From NCBI RefSeq assembly GCF_900207575.1, contig NZ_OAOQ01000011.1:53192-117191 (forward strand): DNA of 64,000 bases, read 5' to 3'. The notes below the pieces were generated by a model that made no database searches, had not been told where the DNA came from, and saw nothing but the letters and a program-made list of their open reading frames with translations. A program made the position numbers and the translations under genes. Shown here piece by piece: positions 7,965 to 21,202 of the stretch (position 1 is its first letter; every line of letters starts with the position of its first letter). This DNA comes from Cereibacter ovatus. GTDB lineage: Bacteria; Pseudomonadota; Alphaproteobacteria; Rhodobacterales; Rhodobacteraceae.

Positions 7965-9794
7965 TTACTCCGCCGGACGGACCAGCTGGTCCTCCTCCAT
8001 CTGCTGCTTGCCGCCGCCACAGGCCATCGGCATGGCGAACTCGTCCATCTGTTCCTTGCCGCCACCGCAGGCCATCGGAACGAGGAATTCATCCACCTGT
8101 TGCTGCTTGTTGCCGCCGCAGCCGCAATCAGAGCCGTCCGCGTGACCGCCGCAGCCACCAGCCGCCGCAGCCGCAAAGATCGGCGCCGCGTCGGCCTTTG
8201 CGGCGGTGCGCTCGGCGGCCCGGGCCTTGCCCTGCTCGCGCAGCGCCTCGCGGCGTTCGGCGGCCTTGGCGGCACGGTCGGCCGAAGCCTCCCAGTCGGC
8301 CATCTGGGCGTTGCCGATCTTGCGGGTCTCGTCGAAGTGGAAATCCACCTTGTCCTTGGACTGCGGACCCCAATAGCCGGCCTTGCCGAGGTCGTAGAAG
8401 GTTCGCCCCACCCCGGCCTTCAGGAACGCCTTCAGACAGCCAAGCAGATACCGACGACGGAAGCCGGTGCCGCGCCACGGATAGTGGAACAGCGCCTTGC
8501 GCATGTAGAAGCGGCGATAGTTGTTCATCACGCCGTCCAGCAGTTCGCCGCGGGTCAGCGCCTTCGGCTTCATGATCGGCGTCACGAAGTTGTATTTGGA
8601 ATAGTCGAACACCTCGACCTGATCACGCATTTCCTGGAACAGCGGCGTGAACGGCCACGGCGTATACATCGCCCAGTTCGCAAGGTCGGGCTGCCAGTCC
8701 CAGACCATCTTGAAGGTTTCTTCCAGCGTCTCTTTGGTCTCGTTCTCGAGGCCAACGATGAACTGGGCTTCGGTGAAGATGTCGGCCTCGCGCAGAAGGC
8801 GGATCGCCTCCTTGTTCTCGGCCACCGTCGTCTCCTTGTTGAAGACGTCGAGCTTCAGCTGCGCCGCGGCCTCGGTACCAAGCGAGATGTGGACCAGACC
8901 GGCCTTGCGGTAGAACTTCAGCAGTTCCTTGTCGCGCTTGATGTCGGTCACGCGGGTGTTGATGCCCCACTTGACCTTGTCGGGCAGGCCGCGGGCGATC
9001 ATTTCCTCGCAGAATTCGATGAATTTCTTGCGGTTGATCGTCGGTTCCTCGTCCGCAAGGATGAAGAAGCCGACCTGATGCTCGTTCACCAGCTTTTCGA
9101 TCTCGTCCACGACCTTTTTCGGGTCGCGCACGCGGTAATCGCGCCAGAACTTCCACTGCGAGCAGAACGAGCAGGTGAAGGGGCAGCCGCGCGCCATGTT
9201 CGGGATCGCCACCCGCACGCCAAGCGGCGTGTAGATGTAGTTCTTCCAGTTCAGGATGCCCCAGTCGGGCTCGATCGAGTCGACATCCTTGATGGTCGGC
9301 GCCGCCGGGGTGGCGATGATCTCGTCGCCTTCCTGGAAGGCCAGACCCTTCACCTGATGGCGGGTCTCGGCGAAGTTGCCGGCCTCATAGGCGCGCAGCA
9401 GGTTCACCAGAACCTCTTCGCCCTCACCGCGCACGATCACGTCGACCTGCGGCGCTTCTTCGATCACCTGACGGAACATGAAGGTGGCGTGGATGCCGCC
9501 CAGAACGCGCAGCGCGTTCGGCACCACTTCCATCGCGATCTTCAGCGTTTCCTCGGCCTCGTAGATCGAGGGGGTAATGGCGGTGGTCGCGACGACGTCG
9601 GGCTGAAGTTGCTTGAACTTCTCGGCAAGCTGTTCGTGCGAGACGTAATCCGTCATCGCGTCAATGAAATGGTAATCGGTATAGCCGGCCTTCTTCAGGG
9701 CGCCGCAAAGATAGGCGACCCACGCCGGGGGCCAGCTGCCGGCGATCTCGGCGCCCCCGGAGTGATAGTTCGGGTGAACGAATACGATGCGCAT
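7965..9794 (-). CDS. bchE: Anaerobic Mg-protoporphyrin IX monomethyl ester cyclase (BchE)
   Basis: Radical-SAM/B12 enzyme that forms the isocyclic ring E without oxygen. In the 609-residue protein, residues 1-130 form the cobalamin-binding domain, and the [4Fe-4S] motif is C204-x3-C208-x2-C211 ([11 protein letters not shown]). The radical-SAM barrel and a C-terminal domain follow to about residue 530. The tail is unusual: an Ala/Arg/Lys-rich helix, then a Cys/Gly-rich segment and three imperfect 16-residue repeats around ACGGGKxQMDEF. It heads the bchE-bchJ unit; an FnrL box and a PpsR operator lie just upstream. The start at 9794 has a GGGAG ribosome site. Confidence 0.97.
   Translation of the reverse strand: MRIVFVHPNYHSGGAEIAGSWPPAWVAYLCGALKKAGYTDYHFIDAMTDYVSHEQLAEKFKQLQPDVVATTAITPSIYEAEETLKIAMEVVPNALRVLGGIHATFMFRQVIEEAPQVDVIVRGEGEEVLVNLLRAYEAGNFAETRHQVKGLAFQEGDEIIATPAAPTIKDVDSIEPDWGILNWKNYIYTPLGVRVAIPNMARGCPFTCSFCSQWKFWRDYRVRDPKKVVDEIEKLVNEHQVGFFILADEEPTINRKKFIEFCEEMIARGLPDKVKWGINTRVTDIKRDKELLKFYRKAGLVHISLGTEAAAQLKLDVFNKETTVAENKEAIRLLREADIFTEAQFIVGLENETKETLEETFKMVWDWQPDLANWAMYTPWPFTPLFQEMRDQVEVFDYSKYNFVTPIMKPKALTRGELLDGVMNNYRRFYMRKALFHYPWRGTGFRRRYLLGCLKAFLKAGVGRTFYDLGKAGYWGPQSKDKVDFHFDETRKIGNAQMADWEASADRAAKAAERREALREQGKARAAERTAAKADAAPIFAAAAAGGCGGHADGSDCGCGGNKQQQVDEFLVPMACGGGKEQMDEFAMPMACGGGKQQMEEDQLVRPAE
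7998..8141 (-). repeat. 48-bp tandem repeats encoding the Cys-Gly tail of BchE
   Basis: Two full 48-bp units (7998-8045, 8046-8093) and a third, diverged partial unit (8094 to about 8141) encode repeats of the type MACGGG-K-x-Q-M-x-E-F/D. Each contributes one cysteine in an ACGGG context; the third unit merges into GGCGG...DCGCGGN with more cysteines. Confidence 0.8.
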
Positions 9795-9810
9795 TGGTGG
9801 ACTCCCGCTG

Positions 9811-9828
9811 TGTCCATTTCAGTTGACA
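9811..9828. promoter_or_regulatory. PpsR/CrtJ operator upstream of bchE
   Basis: Exact TGT-N12-ACA palindrome (TGTCCATTTCAGTTGACA) 17-34 bases before the bchE start codon. If the FnrL box at 9848-9861 acts at -41.5, the transcription start falls near 9813, so PpsR bound here would cover the -10 region and start point. Confidence 0.75.
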
Positions 9829-9847
9829 TACTTCTCTGCCGGGCAAT

Positions 9848-9861
9848 TTGATGCATGTCAA
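9848..9861. promoter_or_regulatory. FnrL box upstream of bchE
   Basis: TTGATGCATGTCAA is a near-perfect Fnr-type dyad (TTGAT-N4-GTCAA). It lies upstream of the PpsR site and suggests oxygen-limited activation of bchE, which fits the role of the anaerobic cyclase. FnrL control of bchE is known in related Rhodobacter species. Confidence 0.75.
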
Positions 9862-9937
9862 AGCGACCATTCGTACCCAAGGGGGCGCCCGAAGGCGGGG
9901 CGCAAGGCCCACGGCGGGGCGTGGCCACGGCGCCCGG

Positions 9938-11350
9938 TCACTCGTCCTTGTTGACGAGACCGAACTTGCGCAACTTGACGTAGAGCGACTGCCGCGACAG
10001 GCTTAGCATCTCGGCTGCCGCGACACGGTTGTTCCGTGTCAGCTCCAACGCGGTTTCGATACACATTTTCTCAACCACATCAGTGGTTTCCGCGACGATA
10101 TCCTTCAGCGTCGAATTGCCCACCAACTCCATCACGTTGCGAACAGGCTCGTCCACGGCGCCCGGTTGCGGCGCGGGGCGACGCAGCGTGTCGGCGCGGC
10201 TGGCATCGCGCACGACCAGAACCAGAAGCGGCTCTTCGCGGTCGTCCAGCCATGTGGCCGACAGCTCTGCGGCAATCTGCCCCGCGAAGTCCGTCGTGAG
10301 TCGGGTGGCATAGAGCCGCAGTTGTCCAGTCCGCCTGACACTTTCGAGAAGAACCCGCAGATCGACCGAACCGCGCGCAAGGAAGTCGGCCAGCGACCGG
10401 CCGCGCACCGCGGCCAGACTGGACGAGTCGGTCATGTTCAGGAACGCCTCGTTCGCCCCACGGATCGCGCCTTCGGCATCGGTGAACACGATCCCGTCGG
10501 CACCTTCATGGTAAAGCCGCGCCAGATTCGCCGACAACTCGTCGCTGACCGGCTGCGCGGCCTCGGCCGGATCAAGCTGGCACAGCAAAAGCCGCTCGCC
10601 CGCCGCACGGAACACCTTGGGCGTCACCAGCAGCCGTTTCTGCGACCGCCGCGCGGTCAGTTCCACCGGCGTCACCGTGTCGGCCACCGCCAGATTGGCC
10701 ATCGTCTCCATGAACTCGCCGCGGCGGCGGCCCTCGAATTCCTGCGCGATGGCGGCGCCCAGCAGATCCTGCCGCACGCCCCCCAAGAGCATGGCCGCGG
10801 CCGTGTTCACATCGATGATGCGCCCCGACGACATCGACACCAGCACCATCGGATCGCGCGAGGCATCCAGGATCACGCGGTAGCGCGTCTCCATTTCGCG
10901 CTGGGTTTCATAGTCGCGCTCCATCGCAAGCTGCGCCGCGACCAGTTGCTGCTGCACCTCGGCGATCGGGCGCAGGTCGCGGCCCAGCATCAGAACCGAG
11001 CGGTCTTCGGGCACGCGATGCAGCACATAGCGCACGGGAAATTCGAAGTTGTGGTGATCGGAATGGTTCAACTCGACCGCGACCGAACCGCGCCCGGCCT
11101 CCAGCGCCTCGGACCGGGTGCGGAACTTGGCGATGCTTTCGGGGGTCAGCACATCCTCGATCCGCCGCCCTTCCCACGAGGACAGCTGACCGAAGGACGG
11201 GTGATGCGGGTTGACCATCACTGTTCGGATCAGCCCCTCGGCCGAAACCAGCAGCGAGATGTCGGCGGCCGTGGCAATCACGTCGCCCACCATGTCGGGC
11301 GAGAGAAGCGGCCCCTTTCCGCCGTGGATATTTCGTCCGTCTGAGCTCAC
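9938..11350 (-). CDS. ppsR: PpsR/CrtJ, redox-responsive repressor of photosynthesis genes
   Basis: Aerobic repressor that binds TGT-N12-ACA sites in bch, crt and puc promoters. The 470-residue layout is typical: N-terminal domain and glutamine-rich helix (EVQQQLVAAQLAMERDYETQ, about 131-150), two PAS domains (about 155-265 and 275-385) and a C-terminal Fis-type helix-turn-helix (RNNRVAAAEMLSLSRQSLYVKL, about 439-460). Two cysteines correspond to the redox-active pair of the family: C257 (LLLCQLDP) and C430 (EKMCIETALE) in the HTH region. It follows ppaA on the same strand after 36 bases. Confidence 0.96.
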   Translation of the reverse strand: MSSDGRNIHGGKGPLLSPDMVGDVIATAADISLLVSAEGLIRTVMVNPHHPSFGQLSSWEGRRIEDVLTPESIAKFRTRSEALEAGRGSVAVELNHSDHHNFEFPVRYVLHRVPEDRSVLMLGRDLRPIAEVQQQLVAAQLAMERDYETQREMETRYRVILDASRDPMVLVSMSSGRIIDVNTAAAMLLGGVRQDLLGAAIAQEFEGRRRGEFMETMANLAVADTVTPVELTARRSQKRLLVTPKVFRAAGERLLLCQLDPAEAAQPVSDELSANLARLYHEGADGIVFTDAEGAIRGANEAFLNMTDSSSLAAVRGRSLADFLARGSVDLRVLLESVRRTGQLRLYATRLTTDFAGQIAAELSATWLDDREEPLLVLVVRDASRADTLRRPAPQPGAVDEPVRNVMELVGNSTLKDIVAETTDVVEKMCIETALELTRNNRVAAAEMLSLSRQSLYVKLRKFGLVNKDE

Positions 11351-11386
11351 TGTCCTATCCGGTGCCCGCCCCGCGAGCCTTCCGAC

Positions 11387-12184
11387 CTATATGCGCGCCG
11401 CTTGCGGCCGGGCAGCAAGGCTTCCGCCCAGCCCACAGGCTTGCAGCGCCGCTTCTACGTCGTTCGTCACGATATCCGCCCCCAGCAAGGCCGCCGCCTC
11501 GGTTCCGTCCAGGAAAAGGGCCCCTCCGACGGCGACCGGCACGCTGTTTCCGGTCATGTCCTTCAGCGTCTTCACCAGATTGCGGCAGACTTCAAGCATC
11601 TCCGCATGTGCGATCGATATGAGAATCGCATCAAACCCCCGGCGAACAAACAGTTCGCGCAGCTCTGCCGTCCCCGTGCCGATCCGCAGACAGACCGAGA
11701 TGCCCAGCCGCCGCAGCTTGGCCACCGCCACCATCGCCCCCAGCGTATGCTGCTCGCCGGGGGGCAGCAGCACCAGCACGGTCGGCCCGTCGCGCAGGCC
11801 GCCCTCGTCCGCCGTCCAGGACGTGGCGATGTCGCGCAGGATCGCCTGAAGCCGGGCGGTGCCAATGGTGACCTCGGCGAAGGTGCAGGTATCCTCGTGC
11901 CAGCCCTGCCCCAGCCGCCGGGCGACCTCGGGGATGTAAAGCTCGGCCAGGGCCACCCGGCTGACCCGCGCGCGGCGCAACTCTGGCTTCAGCGTTTCGA
12001 ACGGCGCGCGCTCGGTCGAACGCACGGCATCCAGCAGGCGCCGGACCAGATCCTCGCGGATGGGGGTATTGGTGGCGCCGTCGCGGGCCGACAGCCGGGC
12101 GACGATCTCGGCGGCAAATCGGGAAACGGCAACCGGCCCGTCGCCGGCAAGTCCCGTCCTTCCTCTTTGCAACCCATCATCCAT
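11387..12184 (-). CDS. ppaA: PpaA/AerR, cobalamin-binding (SCHIC-type) regulator
   Basis: Regulator that modulates PpsR/CrtJ; AerR/PpaA proteins bind B12 and act as antirepressors in light or low oxygen. The 265-residue protein shows the B12-binding landmark WHEDTCTFAEVTIGTARLQ and a Rossmann-like cobalamin domain (TVLVLLPPGEQHTLGAMVAV; GFDAILISIAHAEM; VPVAVGGALF). The frame extends to 12271, but the ATG at 12184 has GGAG about eight bases upstream. It is transcribed toward ppsR and divergently from bchF; a PpsR site lies in the shared region. Confidence 0.88.
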   Translation of the reverse strand: MDDGLQRGRTGLAGDGPVAVSRFAAEIVARLSARDGATNTPIREDLVRRLLDAVRSTERAPFETLKPELRRARVSRVALAELYIPEVARRLGQGWHEDTCTFAEVTIGTARLQAILRDIATSWTADEGGLRDGPTVLVLLPPGEQHTLGAMVAVAKLRRLGISVCLRIGTGTAELRELFVRRGFDAILISIAHAEMLEVCRNLVKTLKDMTGNSVPVAVGGALFLDGTEAAALLGADIVTNDVEAALQACGLGGSLAARPQAARI

Positions 12185-12320
12185 CGTACGCTCCGACAGG
12201 CATCCGGCGGGCGCACCGCCACGCCCCTTCCCCGGCCGGTCATCAATGAGCGCAAGCCGGAACGGGCGCATACGGCTTCAGCCGGACGCTTGTCGAAACT
12301 GTTCACCAAGGCTTGGAAGA

Positions 12321-12338
12321 TGTCAAAGAAAATTGACA
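12321..12338. promoter_or_regulatory. PpsR/CrtJ operator 1 (ppaA side)
   Basis: Exact TGT-N12-ACA site, TGTCAAAGAAAATTGACA. Read on the minus strand it contains TTGACA (12321-12326), a possible -35 element for ppaA. Its centre is 145 bases upstream of the ppaA start and 145 bases from operator 2. Confidence 0.78.
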
Positions 12339-12465
12339 CTCTGCCGCGGGCAGTCCGGTGCAAGACTGCCTAGCGGCTTGTTTTAACGCTTTAATTACGG
12401 CGTATTGTCGCAGTTTGCCCGCGGCGATACGCACCTTTGCCGCACCCCGCCCGCGCTGCAAAAGA

Positions 12466-12483
12466 TGTAAGTCAGAATTGACA
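12466..12483. promoter_or_regulatory. PpsR/CrtJ operator 2 (bchF side)
   Basis: Exact TGT-N12-ACA site, TGTAAGTCAGAATTGACA. Its right half-site is also part of the -35 hexamer of the bchF promoter, so PpsR binding should directly exclude RNA polymerase. Confidence 0.82.
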
Positions 12484-12505
12484 CTTTCGGAATCGGAACG
12501 ATAAT
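12478..12505 (+). promoter_or_regulatory. Sigma-70-type promoter for bchFNBHLM
   Basis: TTGACA at 12478-12483 and GATAAT at 12500-12505 with a 16-base spacer, about 55 bases before the bchF ATG. The -35 overlaps the PpsR operator. Confidence 0.7.
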
Positions 12506-12559
12506 CTCCCCCAAAGGCCGCCCCTTTTGCGGGCCCTTTCTCGGAAGGCGAACCTCAAG

Positions 12560-14325
<1,766 letters not shown>

Positions 14326-14395
14326 CGCATCCCCAGAACCCCAATTCTCGGCTATCCCAAGGCCAAGGGGCGGCTCACGGCCCCGGGAACCGGAC

Positions 14396-15952
14396 ATGAA
14401 ACTGACGCTCTGGACATATGAAGGCCCGCCCCATGTGGGCGCGATGCGTGTGGCGACCGGCATGACCGGCCTGCACTATGTATTGCACGCCCCGCAGGGC
14501 GACACATACGCGGACCTGCTTTTCACCATGATCGAGCGGCGCGGCAAACGCCCGCCGGTCAGCTACACCACCTTTCAAGCCCGCGATCTGGGCTCGGACA
14601 CGGCCGAGGTGTTCCAGTCGGCCTGCCGCGACGCCTATCAGCGGTTCCAGCCGCAGGCGATCATGGTGGGGTCGTCCTGCACCGCGGAACTGATCCAGGA
14701 CGATACCGGCGGGCTTGCCGATGCGCTGGCCCTGCCGGTGCCGGTCGTGCATCTGGAACTGCCGTCCTATCAGCGGAAAGAGAATTTCGGCTGCGACGAA
14801 AGCTTCCTTCAGATCTGCCGCAAACTGGCCAAGCCGGTCGAGCGGACGGCGCAGGTGTCGTGCAACATCCTGGGTCCGACCGCGCTTGGGTTCCGTCACC
14901 GCGATGACGTGACCGAAATCACCCAGCTTCTGACCGGCATGGGAATCGCGGTGAACGTGGTGGCGCCGATGGGCGCCAGCCCCGCCGACATCGCCCGGAT
15001 GGGGGCTGCGCATTTCAACGTGCTGCTTTACCCGGAAACCGCCGAATCCGCGGCCCGCTGGGCCGAAAAGGCGCTGGGTCAGCCCTATACCCGGACCGTC
15101 CCGATCGGCGTCGGCGCCACGCGCGACTTCATCGCCGAAGTGGCGAAACTGGCCGGTGTGGCCCCGAAGGCGGATGAATCCCGCCTGCGCCAGCCGTGGT
15201 GGTCGGCCTCGGTCGACTCGACCTACCTGACCGGCAAGCGGGTGTTCCTGTTCGGCGACGCGACCCATGTGATCGCCGCGGCGCGCATCGCCCGCGACGA
15301 AGTCGGCTTCGAGGTCGTCGGCATGGGCTGCTACAACCGCGAATACGCGCGCCCGATGCGCGCCGCCGCCAAGGACTACGGGCTCGAGGCGCTGATCACC
15401 GACGACTATCTGGAAGTCGAAGAGGCGATCCAGGCCCTTGCGCCGGAACTGATCCTCGGCACGCAGATGGAACGCCACATCGCCAAGCGGCTCGGCATCC
15501 CCTGCGCGGTGATCTCGGCGCCGGTCCATGTGCAGGACTTCCCGGCCCGCTATTCGCCGCAGATGGGGTTCGAAGGCGCCAACGTCATCTTCGACACCTG
15601 GATCCATCCGCTGACCATGGGCCTCGAGGAACACCTCCTCACCATGTTCCGCGAGGATTTCGAGTTCCACGATGAGGCCGGCCCCTCGCACCACGGTGGC
15701 AAGGCTGTCGCCGCCGCGGCGCCCCGCGCCGAGGCCACGGCCGAGGGGGGCTCGATGCCCCCCGAGGCCGTCCCCCCCGCCGAAGCCGGAGAGATCGTCT
15801 GGCTGTCGGACGCCGAGAAAGAGCTGAAGAAGATCCCGTTCTTCGTGCGCGGCAAGGCACGCAGGAACACCGAGAAATTCGCAGCTGAAAAGGGCCTGAC
15901 CCGGATCAGCATCGAGACCCTGTACGAGGCGAAGGCTCATTATGCGCGGTGA
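14396..15952 (+). CDS. bchB: DPOR subunit B (BchB)
   Basis: NifK-like half of the NB core, which binds protochlorophyllide and reduces the C17-C18 double bond. The 518-residue protein starts [22 protein letters not shown] at 14396, with [11 protein letters not shown] and [16 protein letters not shown] in the core. The C-terminal helix region contains an alanine-rich linker and the conserved end [28 protein letters not shown]. The open frame begins earlier (14162) inside bchN, but the family start is clear. Overlaps bchH by 11 bases. Confidence 0.96.
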   Translation: MKLTLWTYEGPPHVGAMRVATGMTGLHYVLHAPQGDTYADLLFTMIERRGKRPPVSYTTFQARDLGSDTAEVFQSACRDAYQRFQPQAIMVGSSCTAELIQDDTGGLADALALPVPVVHLELPSYQRKENFGCDESFLQICRKLAKPVERTAQVSCNILGPTALGFRHRDDVTEITQLLTGMGIAVNVVAPMGASPADIARMGAAHFNVLLYPETAESAARWAEKALGQPYTRTVPIGVGATRDFIAEVAKLAGVAPKADESRLRQPWWSASVDSTYLTGKRVFLFGDATHVIAAARIARDEVGFEVVGMGCYNREYARPMRAAAKDYGLEALITDDYLEVEEAIQALAPELILGTQMERHIAKRLGIPCAVISAPVHVQDFPARYSPQMGFEGANVIFDTWIHPLTMGLEEHLLTMFREDFEFHDEAGPSHHGGKAVAAAAPRAEATAEGGSMPPEAVPPAEAGEIVWLSDAEKELKKIPFFVRGKARRNTEKFAAEKGLTRISIETLYEAKAHYAR

Positions 15953-18900
15953 AGTCTCAGGTTCGGCCGGCGTGACCGGCTACAACATCGTCATCGTCAC
16001 GCTCGACGCCCATGCGGCCGGGCCGGCAGCCCGGATCGCTCCGCGTCTGCGGCAGGATTTTCCGGGGCTGACGGTCTCGATCCATGCCGCAGCCGAATGG
16101 GCCGAAAAGCCCGAGGCGCTGGTCAAGGCGAAACAGGCGATCAACAGCGCCGATATCGTCATTGCGAACCTGCTGTTCATCGAGGAACATATCAACGCCG
16201 TCCTCCCCGAGCTTCAGGCCGCGCGCGAGCGTGTGGATGCCTTTGTCGGCATGATCGCCGATCCCCAGATCGTGAAACTCACGAAGATGGGCGATCTCGA
16301 CATGCAGAAACCCGCTTCGGGGCCGATGGCGCTGCTGAAGAAGTTGCGCGGTTCCAGCAAGGAATCTGGCAATGGCGGCGAAAGCCAGATGCGGATGCTG
16401 CGCACCATCCCGAAGATGCTGAAGTTCGTGCCAGGCAAGGCGCAGGATCTGCGCGCCTGGTTCCTGTCGATGCAATACTGGCTGGGCGGGTCCGACGACA
16501 ACCTGGAACAGATGCTGCGCTATCTGGTGTCGCGCTATTCCCGGGTGCGCGAGTGGCACAAGGTCCACGCCAAGGCCCCGATCGAATACCCCGAGGTGGG
16601 CCTTTATCACCCCCGCCTGCCCGACCGCATCACCACCGATCCGAACGACCTTCCCCGCCCCGCGGGCGCCAAGGTCACGGTGGGGCTTCTGATGCTGCGG
16701 TCCTACATCCTCGCATCAGATACTGCCCATTACGACGCGGTGATCGAGGCGTTCGAGGCCAAGGGCATCGCCGTGCTTCCGGCCTTTGCCGGCGGTCTGG
16801 ACGGACGCCCGGCGATCGACGCCTATTTCAAGGATGCCTACGGCAGCAGCATCGACGCCATGGTGTCGCTGACCGGCTTCAGCCTTGTCGGCGGCCCGGC
16901 CTATAATGACAGCCCCTCGGCGGTCGAGGCGCTGAAGGCGCTGGACGTGCCCTATGTCGCCGCCCATCCGCTGGAATTCCAGACGCTGGGCCAGTGGGCG
17001 CAGGCCGGCGGCGGCCTTGGCCCGGTTGAAACCACAATGCTGGTGGCCCTGCCCGAGATCGACGGCGCCACGAACCCCACCGTCTTTGCCGGTCGCCACG
17101 ACCTTGCCGGTTGCGACGGCTGCCCCGGGGGCTGCCGCGCGACGGCGCAGGGCGCCGAGACCCGCGCCATGGCGCCCTGCCATGAACGCATCCGGACACT
17201 GGCCGAAAAGACCCTGCGACTGGCGCTTCTGCGCAGGTCCAAGGTGGCCGAGCGCCGCGTGGGCGTCGTGCTTTACGGCTTCCCGCCGAACGCGGGCGCG
17301 GTCGGCACCGCCGCCTATCTCGGCGTGTTCGAAAGCCTGTTCAACGTCCTTAACGCGATGAAGCGCGAGGGCTATCAGCTTGAGGTTCCCGAAAGCGTTC
17401 AGGCGCTGCGCGATGCGGTTCTGGGCGGCACCTCCAGCCAGTATGGACAGCCCGCCAACATCGCGGCCCATGTCCCGGCCGAACAGATCGTGGCCAAGAC
17501 CCCGTGGCTGGCCGATATCGAAAAGGCATGGGGCGCCGCCCCCGGCCGCATCCAGTCGGATGGCCGCGGCGTCTATATCCTTGGCCAGAACTTCGGCAAC
17601 GTGTTTGTCGGCATCCAGCCGGTGTTCGGCTATGAAGGCGACCCGATGCGCCTTCTGTTCGAAAAGGGCTTTGCCCCGACCCACGCCTTCAGCGTGTTCT
17701 ACCGCTGGCTGCGCGAGGATTTCGGCGCCGACGTCCTGCTGCACTTCGGGATGCACGGCGCGCTGGAATTCATGCCCGGCAAGCAGGCCGGCATGTCGGG
17801 CGCCTGCTGGCCCGACCGGCTGATCGGCGCGCTGCCGAACGTCTACCTTTATGCCGCGAACAACCCGTCCGAGGCCTCGCTGGCCAAGCGGCGGACCAAC
17901 GCGATCACCGTCTCGCATCTGACGCCGCCCTTGACGCAAGCCGGTCTTTACCGTGGCTTGCAGGATCTGAAGGACAGCCTGACGCGCTATCGCCAGCTGA
18001 CCCCCGAGGCGCCCGAACGTGACGATCTGGCGATCCTGATCCAGGAACAGGCCAAGGCGGTGAACCTTGACGGCCACGACATCGACCGGATGTGGCTGAA
18101 GCTCTTGGAAACCGAAGGCTCGCTGATTACCGACGGTCTGCATGTCGTGGGAACCCCCATGACCGAGGAGCAGATCGCCGCCAATATCGCGCTGATGCCC
18201 GAGATGGACGCCGAACGCCGTGCCGAGATCGAAAGCCTGCTGCGGCAGGAAACCGAGATCCCCGGCCTGCTGCGCGCCCTTGGCGGCCATTTCATGGAGC
18301 CGGTCCCCGGCGGCGACCTGATCCGCGCGCCCGAGATCCTGCCGACGGGCCGCAACATCCACGCCTTCGACCCGTTCCGCATGCCCACCGCCTATGCGTT
18401 GCAGGATGGCGCGGCGCAGGCGCAGCGGCTGCTGGATGCCCATGCCACGCTGCCGCGCACGGTGGCGCTGGTGCTGTGGGGCTCGGACAACATCAAGTCC
18501 GACGGCGGGCCGATCGCGCAGGCGCTGGCGCTGATGGGGGCGCGGCCGCGGTTCGACCATTATGGCCGGCTGGCGGGCGCGGATCTGATCCCGCTGTCGG
18601 AACTGGGCCGCCCGCGGATCGACGTCATCATGACGCTGTCTGGCATCTTCCGCGACCTGCTGCCGCTTCAGACCCGGATGTTGGCCGAGGCCGCGTGGAA
18701 ATGCGCCCATGCCGAAGACGAACCGCTGGCGCAGAACTTCATCCGTGCCCATGCCCTTGCCTATGCGCAGGAAATGGGCGTCGACATGGAGACCGCCTCG
18801 CTTCGCGTGTTCTCGAACGCGGAAGGGGCCTATGGCTCGAACGTGAACGTGCTGGTGGGATCGTCCGCCTTTGGCGAGGAAGACGAGCTGGCCGACGCCT

Positions 18901-19523
18901 ACGAGTCGCGCAAAAGCTTCGCCTATGGCCGGTCGGGCAAGCCGGTGCAGAACGCCGCGCTGTTGCAGAAATCGCTGAAAACCGTCGATGTGGCCTATCA
19001 GAACCTTGAATCCGTGGAACTGGGCGTCACCACCGTCGACCATTACTTCGACACGCTGGGCGGCATCGCGCGTGCGGTGAAGCGCGCCAAGGGCGAGGAA
19101 GCGGCGGTCTACATCGGTGACCAGACCCGCGGCGGCGGCACGGTCCGCACGCTGAAGGATCAGATCGCGCTGGAAACCCGCGCCCGCAGCCTGAACCCGA
19201 AGTATTACGAAGGTCTGCTGCGCCATGGCGCCGAAGGGGTCCGCCAGATCGAGGCGCAGGTGACCAACACGCTTGGCTGGTCGGCCACGACCCAGCAGGT
19301 CGAACCGTGGGTCTATCAGCGCCTGTCCGAGACCTTCGTTCTGGACGAGGCGATGCGCCGCCGTCTGGCCGAACTGAACCCCGAGGCGAGCGTGCGCATG
19401 GCCGAACGCCTTCTGGAAGCAAGTGCCCGTAACTATTGGCAGCCCGACGCGGAAACGCTTGCCGCGCTTCAGGGGGCTGCGGACGAGTTGGAAGACCGGC
19501 TGGAGGGGATCGCCGCCGAATAA
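15942..19523 (+). CDS. bchH: Mg-chelatase porphyrin-binding subunit H (BchH)
   Basis: The 1193-residue catalytic subunit that holds protoporphyrin IX and inserts Mg2+ driven by BchI/BchD, and passes Mg-protoporphyrin to BchM. Full length for the family. CobN/BchH signatures visible include [19 protein letters not shown] (about 600-620), [19 protein letters not shown], and [18 protein letters not shown]. It starts inside the end of bchB (ATG 15942) and is followed by 70 bases before bchL, with a small GC-rich hairpin near 19544-19560. Confidence 0.97.
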   Translation: MRGEVSGSAGVTGYNIVIVTLDAHAAGPAARIAPRLRQDFPGLTVSIHAAAEWAEKPEALVKAKQAINSADIVIANLLFIEEHINAVLPELQAARERVDAFVGMIADPQIVKLTKMGDLDMQKPASGPMALLKKLRGSSKESGNGGESQMRMLRTIPKMLKFVPGKAQDLRAWFLSMQYWLGGSDDNLEQMLRYLVSRYSRVREWHKVHAKAPIEYPEVGLYHPRLPDRITTDPNDLPRPAGAKVTVGLLMLRSYILASDTAHYDAVIEAFEAKGIAVLPAFAGGLDGRPAIDAYFKDAYGSSIDAMVSLTGFSLVGGPAYNDSPSAVEALKALDVPYVAAHPLEFQTLGQWAQAGGGLGPVETTMLVALPEIDGATNPTVFAGRHDLAGCDGCPGGCRATAQGAETRAMAPCHERIRTLAEKTLRLALLRRSKVAERRVGVVLYGFPPNAGAVGTAAYLGVFESLFNVLNAMKREGYQLEVPESVQALRDAVLGGTSSQYGQPANIAAHVPAEQIVAKTPWLADIEKAWGAAPGRIQSDGRGVYILGQNFGNVFVGIQPVFGYEGDPMRLLFEKGFAPTHAFSVFYRWLREDFGADVLLHFGMHGALEFMPGKQAGMSGACWPDRLIGALPNVYLYAANNPSEASLAKRRTNAITVSHLTPPLTQAGLYRGLQDLKDSLTRYRQLTPEAPERDDLAILIQEQAKAVNLDGHDIDRMWLKLLETEGSLITDGLHVVGTPMTEEQIAANIALMPEMDAERRAEIESLLRQETEIPGLLRALGGHFMEPVPGGDLIRAPEILPTGRNIHAFDPFRMPTAYALQDGAAQAQRLLDAHATLPRTVALVLWGSDNIKSDGGPIAQALALMGARPRFDHYGRLAGADLIPLSELGRPRIDVIMTLSGIFRDLLPLQTRMLAEAAWKCAHAEDEPLAQNFIRAHALAYAQEMGVDMETASLRVFSNAEGAYGSNVNVLVGSSAFGEEDELADAYESRKSFAYGRSGKPVQNAALLQKSLKTVDVAYQNLESVELGVTTVDHYFDTLGGIARAVKRAKGEEAAVYIGDQTRGGGTVRTLKDQIALETRARSLNPKYYEGLLRHGAEGVRQIEAQVTNTLGWSATTQQVEPWVYQRLSETFVLDEAMRRRLAELNPEASVRMAERLLEASARNYWQPDAETLAALQGAADELEDRLEGIAAE

Positions 19524-19581
19524 GGCGGCGCGCCCCCGGGCGGCAAGCCCTGCCCGCGGCAGGGATGGCTTTAACTTTTGA

Positions 19582-20487
<906 letters not shown>

Positions 20488-20533
20488 GCCGACCCCTGCC
20501 GGGCCCTGTGGCCCGGCCAATCAGGAAGAACCC

Positions 20534-21202
20534 ATGAACGACTATTCGACCACCCGCGACCGTGTCGAACATTACTTCGACCGCACCGCCACCCATACCT
20601 GGGAGCGGCTGACCTCGTCTGCGCCGGTGAGCCGCATCCGCCAGACCGTCCGCGAAGGGCGCGACAAGATGCGCGCCACGATGTTGTGGCGGCTGCCGAA
20701 GGATCTGACTGGACTGCGTGTGCTGGATGCCGGCTGCGGCGCCGGTCAGATGACGGCCGAGCTGGCCGCCCGAGGCGCGCATGTGACCGCCATCGACATT
20801 TCGCCGCAACTGGTCGAGATCGCAAAGAAACGCCTGCCGCCGGAACATCTGGACCGCGTGACCTTTACCAGCGGCGACATGTTGTCGGACGATCTGGGCA
20901 GCTTCGACTATGTCGTGGCGATGGATAGCCTGATCTACTACACCGACGCCGACATTGCGAAGGCGCTGGACAGGCTTGGCGCCCGCACGCGGCATTCGGT
21001 CGTCTTTACCGTGGCGCCGCGAACGCCTTTCCTGATGGCGTTTTGGTGGATGGGAAAGCTGTTCCCGAGGTCCGACCGATCGCCAGTGATGATCCCGCAC
21101 CCGTTCAAGCCCTTGAATGAGGCGACGGGGGGGCGGCTGGTGAAGATCGGGCGTATCTCGCGCGGCTTCTACATCTCCGAGTGTCTGGAGTTCCGGCCGT
21201 GA
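20534..21202 (+). CDS. bchM: Mg-protoporphyrin IX O-methyltransferase (BchM)
   Basis: SAM-dependent methyltransferase that makes Mg-protoporphyrin IX monomethyl ester, the substrate of both cyclases encoded here. The 222-residue Rossmann protein shows motif I LDAGCGAGQMTAELAARG (about 66-83), then AIDISPQLVEIAKKR and FTSGDMLSD. The ATG at 20534 follows AGGAAGAACCC; the upstream open frame is a bchL shadow. Its stop overlaps the lhaA GTG start (GTGA). Confidence 0.95.
   Translation: MNDYSTTRDRVEHYFDRTATHTWERLTSSAPVSRIRQTVREGRDKMRATMLWRLPKDLTGLRVLDAGCGAGQMTAELAARGAHVTAIDISPQLVEIAKKRLPPEHLDRVTFTSGDMLSDDLGSFDYVVAMDSLIYYTDADIAKALDRLGARTRHSVVFTVAPRTPFLMAFWWMGKLFPRSDRSPVMIPHPFKPLNEATGGRLVKIGRISRGFYISECLEFRP

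Larger units (their letters stand above)
12185..12559. other. Divergent ppaA/bchF control region
   Basis: A 375-bp region without a gene. It holds two exact PpsR operators (12321-12338 and 12466-12483), a strong sigma-70-like promoter for bchF, and the presumed ppaA promoter pointing left. Between the operators lies AT-rich sequence around 12375-12405. Confidence 0.8.

Noticed and set aside
7560..9851. A 763-codon plus-strand open frame
   Set aside because: Antisense to bchE and bchJ. No family resemblance; the GC-rich third-position pattern fits the bch genes.
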